Below, piece after piece: positions 9,072 to 20,334 of a stretch of DNA of 39,891 nucleotides. Position 1 is the first letter of the stretch. Every line of letters begins with the position of its first letter. Below the pieces are notes generated by a model. The model ran no database searches, was not told where the DNA came from, and was given only the letters and a program-made list of their open reading frames with translations. The position numbers were made by a program, and so were the translations under genes. Source of the DNA: Mastigamoeba balamuthi (taxonomy: Eukaryota > Evosea > Mastigamoebida > Mastigamoebidae); contig CACRSC010000009.1 in NCBI GenBank assembly GCA_902651635.1, positions 367,052 through 406,942 of the forward strand, given 5' to 3'.

Positions 9072-11649
9072 ATGTCGATCAAGTCTCGTGCGCAGCCCTC
9101 ACCCCCCTCTCTCCTCCCCCGCCCCCGGCCCCTGCTGGGGACCCTCGGGAGTGGTCGTGCAGCGCTCCCCCTGCGTCCTCAGGGCCCCCGCAGACGTTTT
9201 GCAATTCAAATTGAAACCTGTGAATTAACGAGCAACACCAACGGCACCGCAATCACCGCGTGCATCGCACACGCGCAGCGCCCAAACGTCAACTCAACGC
9301 CCTCCCTCGCTCCCCCCCCCCCCATCCCCCCAGAGAACATCTACTCGCCGGCGCCGCAGATGAAGCGCGGGGCGCCGATCTTCCTCGGCCACGACGCCAA
9401 GAGCGGGAACATCCTCTACCCCTGCGGCAACGCCGTCGTCATCCGCAACGCCGCCAACCCGCTGCTCGCCGACATCTACTACGAGCACACGTGCCAGGTC
9501 ACCGTCGCCAAGTACGCCCCCTCGGGTTTCTACATCTGCTCCGGAGGTACCGCCGCCCCCCTGCCGTTGGGGGAAGGGGTGCCCGCTGCGTGCGGTGTGG
9601 GGCAGCGGGGAATGGGGGATGAGACGCTGCTCGCTGATTGCCACGCTCCAATGTCTCCAACGCAAAGGAGCGCCACATGGATGGTACCCTTGAGCGTGGG
9701 GCGGTGGGCTGGGGGCCCTGGAGCCCTCGGCCACCGCTGGCGCGTGCTCAAATTAACGCCCTGGGGGGTTTTGTGGACCTGCAATTTCTCCTTGAGAGAG
9801 CGTTGGCGATATTTTCTCGCGTATCTTCTCCTCGCTGACGTTGCAACCACGTGGCAGACGTCCAGGGCAACGTGCGCATCTGGGACACGACGCAGAAGGA
9901 GCACCCGCTGAAGCTCGAGCTGCGCGTGCTGAGCGGGGCCGTCAGCGACCTCGGGTGGAGCGCCGACAGCCAGCGCATCGTCGTCGTGGGCGACGGCAAG
10001 GAGCGCTACGGCGCCGTCTTCATGTGGGACGCGGGCAGCAGCGTCGGCGAGATCAGCGGCCACACCAAGACGCTCATGTCGGCCGACATCAAGAGCACGC
10101 GCCCGTTCCGCCTGGCCACGGGCGGCGAGGACCTCTCGGTCAACTGGTTCGAGGGCCCCCCGTTCAAGTTCAAGAAGTCCCTCAAGGTGAGCCTCTTTAC
10201 CCGATCTTTCCGCCGGGGGTTTCTCGCGGAAACTTCTGGAACTTTCCCCGCGGATATTCTCGGCGTTCTGATTCTTACCCCCTGCGGGTGCTCAGGACAA
10301 CTCGAGGATGATCACCTGCGTGAGGTTCTCGCCCAACGGCGAGAGGCTGGCGACGTCGTCGACGGACAAGAAGGTCGTGATCTACGACGGCAAGACGGGC
10401 GACAAGATGGGCGAGTTTGAGGGCCACAAGGGCGGCGTCTACGGCATCTCGTGGTCGCCCGACAGCAACCAGCTCCTCACCGCGTCTGCCGACAAGACCG
10501 CGGCCATCTGGAACGTCTCCAACCCCGCCGCCGCCTCCAAGGTCACGTACGTAACCCCTCTGGCTTGCCTCCCCTCGATTCCGGTCGTTTTTCTCCCCCC
10601 GGATTTTTGGAGGGGGCTCGTGCTGACAAGGGAGCGCGTCTGGCAGCGAGTTTGCGCTGGGGAGCGCGACGGAGCACCAGCAGCTGGGGTGCCTGTGGTT
10701 CGGGCAGAGCATCCTGTCGGTGAACCTCGACGGCGACATCACGTACCTGAACAAGAACGGCGGCGCGCCCGAGCGCGTGCTGAGGGGCCACAACAAGGCC
10801 ATCACGGCCATGGCCGTCGACGAGAGCGGCAAGTACGTGTTCACGGGCAGCTACGACGCGCGCATCCTGCGCTGGGACGTGGCCACGGGCGAGATGGTCT
10901 CGGTGACGGGCACGGGGCACACGAACCAGGTCGAGGGCATGGCCATCAGCGGCGGGCGCCTGACGACGTGCGCGATGGACAACACGCTGCGCATCACGCA
11001 GCTGTCGTCGCTCGAGTACGGGCCCAGCGTCTCGCTGGGGAACCCCGCGACGGCCGTGGCGGCGGGCAGGCGCAACGCGGACCTCGTCGTCGTGACGACG
11101 ATCAGCAGCGTGAGCGTGATCCGCGCGGGGAAGCTCGTGTCGACGCTGGACGTCAAGTACCACCCGTCGTGCGTGTCGATCAGCCCCAGCGAGCAGGAGG
11201 TCGCCGTCGGCGGCAAGGAGGACAAGAGCGTGCACGTCTACCGCATCGGCGGCGACGCGCTGATCGAGCAGAAGGTGCTGACCGAGGGCATCCGGCAGGG
11301 CGTGACGTGCGTCGCGTACTCGAGCAACGGCAAGCACCTCGCGACGGCGGACCTCAGCCGCAACATCCTCGTCTGGGACCTCGCCAGCGGCAAGGTCGTC
11401 GTCGACGGCTGGATCTTCCACACGGCCAGCGTCAACTCGCTCTCGTGGCACGCCGACGGCGTGCACCTCGCGTCGGGCGGCCTCGACGGCTCGCTCTACG
11501 TGTGGAGCACCGCGGCCAAGGACAAGAGGGCGTACCTCAAGATTGCGCACCCGGGCGGCGTCAACGTCGTCGCGTGGGTCAACGACACGACGCTGGCCTC
11601 GGCCGGCCAGGACTGCGCGCTCAAGACGTGGGAGGTCGCTCTGCCCTGA
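9072..11649 (+). CDS. AIP1: Actin-interacting protein 1 (AIP1/WDR1)
   Basis: Exons 9072-9087, 9334-9546, 9858-10186, 10296-10546 and 10647-11649, giving 603 residues, the family's usual length. AIP1 works with cofilin to disassemble actin filaments. It is a double seven-bladed beta-propeller. Diagnostic blocks are [39 protein letters not shown]-type [57 protein letters not shown] and [11 protein letters not shown]. The tiny first exon encodes MSIKS and joins to give [14 protein letters not shown], matching the short N-terminus of the family. The first intron (9088-9333, 246 nt) is in frame and has no stop, so an unspliced reading with 82 Pro/Arg-rich extra residues is formally possible. Family likeness favours splicing. 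The second intron is 311 nt, long for this window. Confidence 0.93.
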
Positions 11650-12117
11650 GAGAGGGAGGGTCCGCTCTTGTCGAGGCCAAGGGCTCTGCTTTGCAGCTTA
11701 GCTTGCTCCCCCTTGCATCCCCTGGGATAAACGCAATCCAAGCAACTGTCTGTTTTTCACCCAGAGCGTTTGTGTCGGATCCGTGGTGGCGTCATTGGAC
11801 ACGCGATACTGTGGCGCCACAAGAAGACAACATTCCTTGCCTCTCAAACACTCTACGCATATCCTGTTGGCAGCCTCGGCCGCCTACTCAAGGGACCCGC
11901 AGTGCGGGGGTGTCATCTATGAATGTGAACTTGTTATCGGACGCCGGCCCTCTTCAATACGCCCATCACATCACCACGGAGAAGAAACCCGAGCAATATG
12001 ACAAACACGTGATGGCCATTACGAGGCAACTGGATGCCACAGTACTTCATAACTCAACACATCGATCAGATAGGGTCTTATCTCGAAGTAAAACAGACTC
12101 TGGTGTTCGTATAATGC
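11650..12117. other. Convergent 3' region between AIP1 and ankyrin gene
   Basis: 468 bp between two stop codons. It should hold both 3' ends. GATAAA at 11735 could serve in 3' processing. No gene or repeat was recognised. Confidence 0.4.
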
Positions 12118-13696
12118 CTAAGTCATTAGTATAAGCCTCGTGAAGTCGCCGGCGGCCAGGCACCACGACGAGTGCTCTCGCAGAATCGCGGCGATGCGGC
12201 CCTCTCCGGCCTCCTCCGCCACGTCCAGCGCCATCTTGCCGTCGTTCCTCCTGCACGCCGTGCTGGCCTTGAACTCGAGCAGCAGCCGGACCATCTCCTC
12301 GCTCCCCTCCTCGGCCGCTGTCATCAGCGGCGTCTGCCCGCTCTTCAGGCGCTGGTCCACTCGCGCCCCGCGCTGCAGCAGCGCCAGCGCGTGCTCCCTC
12401 TTGCCGTCCCTGACGGCGACGAACAGCGGCGTGACCCCGCTGTCGTCGACGGGCTGGTCCACCGCGGCGCCGGCCTCGAGCAGCATGCCGACGATGGCCG
12501 CCGAGGCCCTGCCGCACGCGACGTAGAGCGCGCTGAACCCGCCCGACGTGCGCCAGTCGACGTCGGCGCCCGCGTCGAGCAGCAGGCGGACCAGGCGCTC
12601 GTCCTGCTGGTCTACCGCGAGCACCAGCGGGCTGGCGCTCCTGTCGCGCGGCACGCGGTTGGGGCTCGCGCCGGCGCGCAGCAGGAACTCGGCGAGGCCC
12701 GAGAAGCCCGACTCGATGGCGACGACCAGCGCCGTGCGGCCGTCGGACCCGCGCGCGGCGTTGACGTCGGCCCCCGCGGCGATGAGCGCCCGCGCGATGT
12801 CCCTGCTCGCCGTGACCGCCGCCGATATGAGCGGCGTGGTCGCGGCGTCGGTCGAGCGCGCGTTGACGTCTGCGCCGCCCTCGACGAGCGCGAGCACCGC
12901 GTCGTCGTTGCCGCGCAGCGTCGCGACGAAGAGCGCCGTGCTGCCGTCCAGCGTCCGCTCGTCGACCCGCGCGCCCGCGGCCAGCAGCTCGCGGACCACG
13001 GCCTCGCTGCCCGCCCGGCTGGCTATGTACAGCGGCCGCAGGCTCATGTGCGTCCACGTCTTGTTGACGTCTGCGCCGGCGCGCACGAGCTCGCGGACGA
13101 CGTCGGCGTGGCCGCGCTCGCACGCGCAGAACAGCGCCGTGTGGCCAGCCGCCGTCGCCGCGTCGACGCCGCAGCACCCGCCGCGCAGCAGCGACACCAC
13201 CTCCGCCACGTCACCGCGGCTGCTCGCGTCGAACAGCGCCTCGGCGTAGTCCGGTTCTGCGTCGCCTTCGGACGCGTCTGCGCCGGGTCCGGTCAGCGTG
13301 GCGCCGCCGGAATCCGGAAAACCCGCTATTTTTCCGATCTTCCCAAGCGGCAGCTGCCCGATTTGGAAGAATAACCGCACCTTGTTCCACAGGGCCTCCG
13401 GCATCGCTCTGCGACTCGCAGGCGTCGTCGTCGGGCCCGCAGGAGCTGGACGAGTCGATCCCGCGCGCGAGCCAGTCGCCGTCGTCGTCGCAGCCGCCCG
13501 AGGCGACCGACGAGTCGCCGTCGTCGTCCCTGACGAGGGCCGTGCAGGGCCTGCTACTGTCCGCAGGGCACGGCGACTGCGGCCGCGAGGAGGGGGGCAG
13601 CGCGGCGGCCATGACGGGGGTGGTCGCTGGCTTGGGGGTGCGGCGGGGCTGCGGGGGCCGGGGCATCGCGATGTGCTGCGGTGCACTGCCACTCAT
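12118..13696 (-). CDS. Ankyrin-repeat protein
   Basis: Two exons, 13696-13381 and 13277-12118, with a 103-nt GT-AG intron (13380-13278), giving 491 residues. The first exon is a disordered Pro/Ser region followed by an acidic stretch ([19 protein letters not shown]). The second is about eleven ankyrin repeats in a row, from [20 protein letters not shown] to [19 protein letters not shown], most with the typical G-TALF.A...G....V..LL..GADVN pattern. No other domain is attached, so it is probably a protein-binding scaffold; partners cannot be inferred. The start is the first ATG of the open first exon. Two downstream in-frame ATGs (13666, 13612) are alternatives. Confidence 0.82.
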
Positions 13697-13939
13697 TCCG
13701 CGACTGCGACTGTTGGGGATGCACGAAATCTGGGCGAATCAGGCGCTGTGGAAAAAAGAAAACGGCGCCCGCGCACGTCACGCAGGCGACTTCGGGGCAC
13801 GCGAGACGTCTCGGGAGGGCACACCTGAAGACCCGCGTAGCCTCCACGGAGCTCCTGCAGGACATCTGAGAGAGGCGGCATGCAAAAATAGAGCAGCGGC
13901 AGATCGAGATCTAAAAGAGCACAACGGCCACGACTGCGG

Positions 13940-14994
13940 ATGGAGGCGACCACGGCCAGCAAGACGATGCTGCAGCGGCTCATCGAGGCGCCCAAGGGCC
14001 ACGTCTCGTACGCGCGCGGCGAGTCGTTCCTGCTGCACGTGTTCTGGGAGGCCCCCAGCGAGCGGGCTGCGCACGAGCTGCTCGCCGCGCTCGCGGGCTG
14101 CGCGTCGGCCACGCGGCGCGACACGCCCTGCGTGCCCACGTACTTCTTCCGCCGCTCGCTCGCCGACGACGACCTCTGCGGGCCCGCCCCGCGCACCGTC
14201 GGCGAGCACCCGCAGCTGCGCGCTGCGCTCGACAAGTCGCGGCGCGGAGTCCCGCAGGCCGCCGTCTCCGCGGACGTGCGCAGGCGCGGGCTCGACCCGG
14301 GGCTGCTGGACCTCGGCGCCGACGGCGAGCTGCCCGCGGAGCTCCGCGCGCGCCCGGTGGCGGTCGAGTGCACGGAGCTCTACCTCGACGAGCGCGCGTT
14401 CAACGAGCACGCGCAGTCGCGCGACTACCTGGCGGCCTACGGCGGCGTCATGCGGCCGGGGCTGCAGGACTGGCAGCGGACTGTGCGCCTGGGCACCCCG
14501 CCGGCGCAGCTCGTCGACAGGGTCCTCGCCCCGATGCTGCGCGAGACGCCCGAGCCGCTCGCAGAGGGCTGCTTCCTGTGGCGCACCCCCGAGGCGGCAC
14601 AGGTCGCCGACGCGCTCTTCGTCTCGCTCGACGTTCCCGCCGCCGACGCGCAGGCCGCGGGGGTCGCGGCCCGGCTGCCGCGCGAGTTCCGCGAGCAGTG
14701 CACGACGTGCCTCTCGTTCGCGCACCCGCTGCGCGAGCGCACGGCGCGCGTGATGTGCGTCGTGCCCTCCGTTGCTGCAGCGCTGCGGGCGCTCTGGGCT
14801 ACCTCTCGGCACTGAGCCCCCACCGGGGCGAGGCGCACGTACTCAGCGGTGGCGAGGCCGCCGCGCAGGCCGCTTGCTCGGCCCTGAGCGCCGCTGGCCT
14901 GGGCGCCGTCTTCGTCAACGCCAGCGAGGCCGTGGGCTACGTTCTGCACCCTCGCGCCACGGAGCTTAACGAGAGCCAGAACTCCCTGGCCTGA
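13940..14994 (+). CDS. Unrecognised protein with apparent frameshift near 14790
   Basis: The main frame opens at the ATG at 13940 (MEATTASKTMLQRLIEAPKG) and stops at 14815 after 291 residues. A second frame, continuing the coding-like composition from about 14790 to the stop at 14994, reads GALGYLSALSPHRGEAHV then AAGLGAVFVNASEAVGYVL. No GT-AG or GC-AG intron of useful size bridges the two, so a one-base error or a real frameshift is likely. The intact product would be about 350 residues, soluble and rich in Ala, Arg and Leu. I do not recognise the family. It diverges from the ankyrin gene across 243 bp, and A/T-rich GATCTAAAAGAG lies about 25 nt before the ATG. Confidence 0.6.
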
Positions 14995-15207
14995 GCTGGT
15001 GAGCCGGTCTTTGTCAAGCCACCCCCCACCCCTACAGGGACCACAGCTCCATCAGTGTGCCCCGGCCTTGTTTGCTGGTAATTCACTCGTGCTTGTCGTT
15101 CAGTCGCGGGCCCTCTGCCTGCAGACGCGAAGAGGGGAGGAGCGAGGGGAAGCGCTCCTTCCCCGTCGTGTGCGCGGCGCTCGAGGGCCGCTCCTCTGGG
15201 GCAATAA

Positions 15208-17230
15208 TCAGAACCTGACCACCCGGGCGAGCCGCATCTCCTCGCGGCGCAGGGCCTCCTCCATGCGCCGCTGGTCCGCGTCCTTGCCGTCGTTGCCGAG
15301 CACCTGCGCGCGCTGCTGCTGTATCAGGGCCTGCTCGCGCCTGAGCGCCTCGGCCTCGGCCTCCTCCTTCCGCCTGCTCTCCGCCTCCCTCGCGGCCCGC
15401 CTGCGCGCCTCCTCGGCCTCGCGCTCGCGTGCCTCGTCGTCCTCGGCGGCGCTCCTCTGCAGCAGGTCCTCCTCGTTCCTGTGCTGCCCCCCCTGCCCGC
15501 AGCTCGCCTGCCAGTCGTCCAGCGCCGGGCAGGAGACCTCCGCGGTCCCGTGCTGCGCGCTGGGTGCGGGCGACGCGCGCGCAAGGGCCTTCTTCGGCGT
15601 GCCGGGGGCCGCGGCGAGCGGCTCGGGCAGCGACACCCTGGGCGGCCTCGACGCCGACGCCGACGACGAGGGCGGCGGCGAGACGTGCGTCTGGATCGGC
15701 ACGCCAAAGTGCGTCGGCAGGCTCAGCACGGGCGCCGCGTACCTCCGCTGCTGCGAGGGCTGCGAGCGGTGCGTCGGCGCCGTGGGCTCGCGCGGCGCCG
15801 GCGACGCCGACGACGAGTACGACTGCTGCTGCGCCCTCCCCGCCGCGGCCTCTGCCTCGGCCCGCCTCCCCTGCGTCTCCAGCGCCCGCGCCCTCGCTAC
15901 GCGCGCCTCGGCCTCCTCGCGCTGCGCGCGCAGGCCGTCGAGCTCTGCCCGCGCCTCGGCGATCTGCCGGAGCAGAGCCGCGTGCTGCCTCTCGTCGGCC
16001 CCGCGCTGCTCGTCGCAGAGCCGCAGGTCGCGCTGGGCGGCCGCGATGCTGCGGCGCAGGTCCTCGAGCACGCGCTGGCCCTGCTCGCGCAGCTCGGCGA
16101 CCTGCGCGGCCTCGGCGCGGGCCGCAGCGGCGCGCGACTCGGAGGCCTCGAGCTCGCGCGACTGCTCCTCGCGGCGCTGCCGCAGCTCGTCGACCTCGGC
16201 CCGCAGCCGCTCGGCCTCCTCGCGGTCCGCCCGCGCCTGGGCGGCCGCGGCGTCGTGCTGCGAGCGCAGGGCTGCGAGGGCGTCCTGCAGGGGCTGCAGC
16301 TGGAGCTGGAGCTGGAGCTGCTCCCGCGAGTGGCGGTGCTGGTGCTTGTGGTGGTGGTGGTGCCCCGCTGCCTCGTGCTCGGCCGACGACTCGCTGCTCG
16401 AGATCCTGCTCGACAGGCGCCACGCGGCCTTGTTCTCCCCCTGCGGCTCCTGCGCCTGTGGCGGGAAGAAGAGGGGGGAGAAGGGGGGGGGGAGTGTCCC
16501 CGCAGCGTCAGAAAAAGAAGCTCAGGGGCAGAAGTCGAGCGGCAGTTGGTGCTGCGGTGGCTTTTATGCCCCCCAGAGAGTTTCCAACGGCCCCCATACA
16601 GCCGCGACTGGGGGAGGGCACTAAAAGGAGCCACGTGGAGCCCTCCTGCGCTGCCTGACCGCCCCACTTGACCCCCCAGCCGCACACACAAGCGCTCTCC
16701 ACCCGGGTGGGGGCACCAGGACGCACGGCGTGCACCGGGGGCGGGACGGCCGGCGCCTCCCTGGGGGCCTCGGCAGCTGCAGGGGCAGCGCTCGCCTGTG
16801 CCTGTGCCTGTGCCTGTGCCTGCGCCCGCTGCTGTGCTGGCGGCGGCGGCTTCGGCTTGCGCACCCGCCTCGCCTGCGCCTGCTCGCCCGCCGCCTCCTG
16901 CTGCTGCTGCTGCTCCGAGGGCGCCGGCGGCACGGGCGGCGCTGGCTGCGGGGCGNGCTCCGCCTCCTGCTGCTGCTGCTGCTCCGAGGGCGCCGGCGGC
17001 ACGGGCGGCGCTGGCTGCGGGGCGCTGGGCTGGTACTGCTGCTGCTGCTGGTTGTCGGGGGGTAGAGACTTGCGCTTGTCCCTCTTGTGCTTCTTGCTGG
17101 CCTTGTCGTGGCTGTGGTGCCGCGAGTGCCGGTGCGGCTCCGCGGGGGCCGGGCAGGCCGCGGCAGAGGGGGCCTGCGGGGCGCCGCTGGGCGCTGGGCG
17201 GGCGTCGGGTTCGGCGTCGTGGCGCTGCAT
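15208..17230 (-). CDS. Pro/Gln-rich coiled-coil protein
   Basis: Exon 1 runs from 17230 to about 16703 and exon 2 is 16455-15208, giving roughly 590 residues. The exon 1 donor is uncertain: GTGGAG at 16702 and GTGTGC at 16687 both keep phase 0. Exon 1 encodes a His/Lys-rich segment (SRHHSHDKASKKHKRDKRK-like), poly-Gln runs and a Pro-rich 23-residue unit present twice around the N at 16956. Exon 2 opens with a polyHis run and an LQLQLQLQ repeat, then a long coiled coil (AEVDELRQRREEQSRELEAS), a Pro/Ser-rich linker, and a second coiled coil (AREREAEEARRRAAREAESR). Probably a structural or cytoskeletal scaffold. No catalytic domain was seen. Long open frames on the opposite strand are compositional shadows. 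Confidence 0.65.
16891..17024 (-). repeat. 65-bp direct duplication flanking the single N
   Basis: 16891-16955 and 16960-17024 are identical as far as I can read and are separated by N plus three bases, a 69-bp period that keeps the reading frame. Each copy encodes a Pro-rich stretch with a poly-Gln run. Either a true 23-residue tandem repeat or two overlapping contig ends joined by a token N. Confidence 0.85.
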
Positions 17231-17591
17231 GTCTGCTGCCGGAATCGGCGGTGCGGTGCTGGTGCGCTTCTCGGGCGGTGCTGGCGGTGCGGTGCGAGAG
17301 CGGCGCGGCCTCGAGGCGATACGCGATGTGCGGGCACCCGTCCTCGGTCTGGTGGCGCAGGGCTGGCGGTGTGCGAGTGCGCTCTGAGGATCGGAGATCC
17401 TGAGTTCGCTGATTCGAGAACACCGGAATCTAGAATCTGAGAACCCGGGGAGGAACTCCCGCCAGTACAGCCGCAGGCGGTGCGGCGGGCGTATTGGGCT
17501 GCCCCAGAAACGGGGTGCCGAACGAAGCCGCGGCAGCACTCGGAATTGAAGAAGATCCCCGTATCTTCCTCCTTTTTCAAACGCGCCGGAA
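17231..17591. other. Divergent promoter region, coiled-coil gene and SNW1
   Basis: 361 bp. GTATCTT (17561) and a short T-run lie 20-30 nt before the SNW1 ATG. An acceptor-like GGCAGCAG just before the coiled-coil gene's ATG (17230) leaves room for a leader exon. No separate gene was recognised. Confidence 0.4.
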
Positions 17592-19555
17592 ATGTCTCTC
17601 GCAAGCGTCCTGCCGGCGCCGCAGCGCGAGGCCACGCCGCCCTCGTCGCCCGAGCGCGACGACGCCCCCACGTTCCGCGAGCCCCCGCCCTACGGCCGCC
17701 GCGCGGGCTGGGCGCCGCGCACCATCGAGGACTTCGGCGACGGCGGCGCGTTCCCCGAGATAATCGTCAGCCAGTGCGCGTCTTGCGCGTTTGCAGCGCG
17801 TCTTTGCGCGTCTGCAGCGCGTCTTGCGCGTCTGCAGCGCTCACGGCGGGCCCCGCGCGCAGGTACCCGCTGAACATGGGCCGCAAGGTGGCGCACGGCA
17901 CGCAGGCGGTGGTGCAGATGTCGGCGGACCCGGAGGGGAACGTCGCGCACGAGGCGGTCCTGGGCAGCCGGGCGCTCGTGCAGGCGCGGCCGCAGAACGT
18001 CGTCCCGCGCGCGCCCGGCGAGATAGCGCCCGAGGAGCTCGAGCGGCCGGACGAGGAGGCCGTGGAGGAGAGCACGCGCAAGACGCGCGACGCGCTCGAG
18101 GCGATTGTCGCGGGTTCGCTCGCCCTTCTATGGGCAATTTCAATTGAATTGTATCGCTAAATTCTGCTTTTTGTCCCTCCCCCGCGGCACCGCAGGAAAA
18201 GTCGCGGCGTCGAGGCCCGCGCAGCCCGCGGCGGCCCGCGGGGAGGCGCAGTACATCCGGTACACGCCGTCGCAGCGCGGGAGCGGCGGCAGCGGGGCGG
18301 CGACGCGGACGATCCAGCTGTACGAGGCCCCGAAGGACCCGCTCGAGCCGCCCAAGTTCAAGGCGCGCAAGGTGCCGCGCGGGCCGCCGTCGCCGCCGGT
18401 GCCCGTGCTGCACTCGCCGCCGCGCAAGCTGTCGCAGAAGGACCAGCAGGAGTGGAAGATCCCGCCGTGCGTGTCCAACTGGAAGAACAACAAGGGCTAC
18501 ACGATCGCGCTGGACAAGCGCCTGGCCGCCGACGGCCGCGGGCTGCAGGAGCCCACGATCAACGACGGCTTCGCGAGGCTCAGCGAGGCGCTCTACGCCG
18601 CCGAGCGCAAGGCCCGCGAGGAGACCCAGCGCCGCGCGGAGATCATGAAGCGCCAGGCCGTCAAGGAGCAAGGCGCGCCCGGCCCCAATCCAATTCGAAT
18701 TGAATTCCCTTCCCGCCCGCGGAAACTCGCAATTGACACGGCCTGCCCGCAGAGGCCCGCGAGGTCTCGCTGAGGCGGACCGCGCAGGAGGTGCTCGCGC
18801 AGCGCACGGCGTCGGCGGCCGAGGCGCAGCGGGCGCCCGACGAGGACGGCGGCGCGGGCCAGGAGGACGCCGAGCTGACGGCGCGCGAGCGGGAGGAGCG
18901 CGACCAGCTGAGGGAGGAGCGGCGCAAGGACAGGGAGCGCGCGCACCGCCTCGAGGCGTACAAGGGCAAGCGCGACCCGCACGCGCGCGGCGACCGCGAC
19001 TTTGCCGAGGCCGCGGCGCTGGGGCAGGCCAAGGGCACGGGCGAGCTGATGTACGACCAGCGCCTGTTCAACCAGTCGCAGGGCATGTCTGCGGGGTTCG
19101 GCGACGAGGACGACTACAACGTCTACTCGAAGCCGCTGTTCGCCGACGGGCGCTCGGCGACGCTGTACAGGCCCAAGGCCGACGGCGAGACCTACGGCGG
19201 CGCCGAGGACGTCGAGAAGCTGGCCAAGACGGACAGGTTCCGCGCGGACCGCGGGTTCGCGGGCACCGAGCGCGCAGACTCGGCGCCAGAGCCGCACAGC
19301 AAGCCCGTCGAGTTCGAGAAGCACGCGGACGAGGACGCGTTCGGCCTCGAGAGGTTCATGGAGGGCGCGACGAGGGCCAAGCGCGACACGCTGGGCGTCA
19401 TCGGCAAGTCGGGCACGATGCACGCGGCAGCGGCGTCGTTCAGCGGGCGCGACTCGTACGAGGCGTCGTCGTCGGGCTCGGGCTCCAAGCGCCGCTCGGT
19501 CGACTTTGTGGGCAGCAGCCACGACGACGAGCGCGACGCCAAGCGCCGTCGCTGA
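17592..19555 (+). CDS. SNW1: SNW1/SKIP spliceosome and transcription cofactor
   Basis: Exons 17592-17773, 17863-18113, 18196-18672 and 18753-19555, giving 570 residues (human about 536). The third intron (18673-18752) has a GC donor (CAAG|GCGCGC). SNW1/SKIP (yeast Prp45) sits in the activated spliceosome and bridges transcription factors. Family blocks appear in order: REPPPYGRRAGWAPR then EDFGDGGAFPEI, YPLNMGRK across intron 1, the LQRPDEEA-like ERPDEEAVEE, AQYIRYTPSQRG, PRGPPSPP, the signature IPPCVSNWKNNKGYTIALDK near residue 238, ADGRGLQ, and QYDQRLFNQS-like MYDQRLFNQSQGM with DDYNVY. The C-terminus is a Lys/Arg nuclear signal (DAKRRR). Central charged helices match the family. The stop codon sits in a GCTGAGTC triplet repeat. 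Confidence 0.96.
17776..17836 (+). repeat. Three tandem 20-21 bp units inside SNW1 intron 1
   Basis: Units 17776-17795, 17796-17816 and 17817-17836 each run GCGCGTCTT...GCGCGT.TGCA. They fill most of the 89-nt intron and place several CAG trinucleotides before the used acceptor at 17862. Confidence 0.8.
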
Positions 19556-20334
19556 GTCGCTGAGTCGCTGAGGACAGGGACGGGGAGGAGGGAAGGGGAG
19601 GGGGGAACAAAAAACCTTACTGCCCACCAGCTGTATGTCTCTCCCCCCTTCTATCCCCCACCTGCCCCGAACGAAACACGCCAGTGCGAGGAGCCGCAGA
19701 GGCACCCGCATCAGAAGGAAGAGAAATCCCTGCCTGTCATTTGATGGGGGTGGTGTCGCCAGGATTGTACTTCCTGTGGAAGCTTGAGAACACTAACTGC
19801 CCCGCCGGGTGCCACCTGTTCTCCTCTCCAGCCACCGTATCACAGCAGATCACGCCGTTTGCGCGGGGGCCCCCACAGGCACCACGCCAGACGAAAAAAG
19901 AAAAGGCCTCGACGTGTCGCGGAGGTGCCAAGAGCGAGCTTCCACCAGAAAAATGTCCCTCTCCCCAAATGGAGGACGGGGGCGAAATGGACCATAGTCA
20001 TACGCGCTTTTTGTGGTGTTTTGTCACGTTTCCGCCGCGTCTGCGAGCGTGCGCCTCCTATCGCAGGGGCTGACCAACCCATCCGCCAGCCAGCAGCGTC
20101 CCCGAGTATTTGAATATTATTCCTGCCGTACTGAAAAAGACCGGTGTCTTCTCGCACGATACAAAAAGCTAAATACAGCACCGCGCGGTATATCTGGGCG
20201 GGAGATCCATACGTCAGCTGCTTTTTTAGTTGTTGAATCCGGGACACCCGCCCCCCGCGACCTTCCCCCCCTCGCTTCCAACCCGCCAGCCCAACCCACC
20301 AACACCTCCCCCCCCACACCACCGGTGCCTTGCG
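19556..20334. other. Intergenic region downstream of SNW1
   Basis: 779 bp. It begins with two further copies of the GCTGAGTC word after the SNW1 stop codon. A/T-rich TATTTGAATATTATT lies near 20106. Open frames on both strands are short and compositional. No RNA gene was recognised. Part of it may be 5' leader or an intron of the next small gene. Confidence 0.4.

Noticed and set aside
10308-12134. A 608-residue plus open frame overlapping AIP1 exons 4-5 and extending beyond it
   Set aside because: It leaves the AIP1 frame after exon 4, becomes Arg/Gly-rich and lacks WD motifs. Splicing at 10547-10646 restores the family sequence.
15083-16671. Very long open frames in several frames across the coiled-coil gene, on both strands
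   Set aside because: They are shadows of G+C-rich, repeat-coding sequence. Only the minus frame ending at 15208 gives coherent coiled coils and joins in phase to exon 1.
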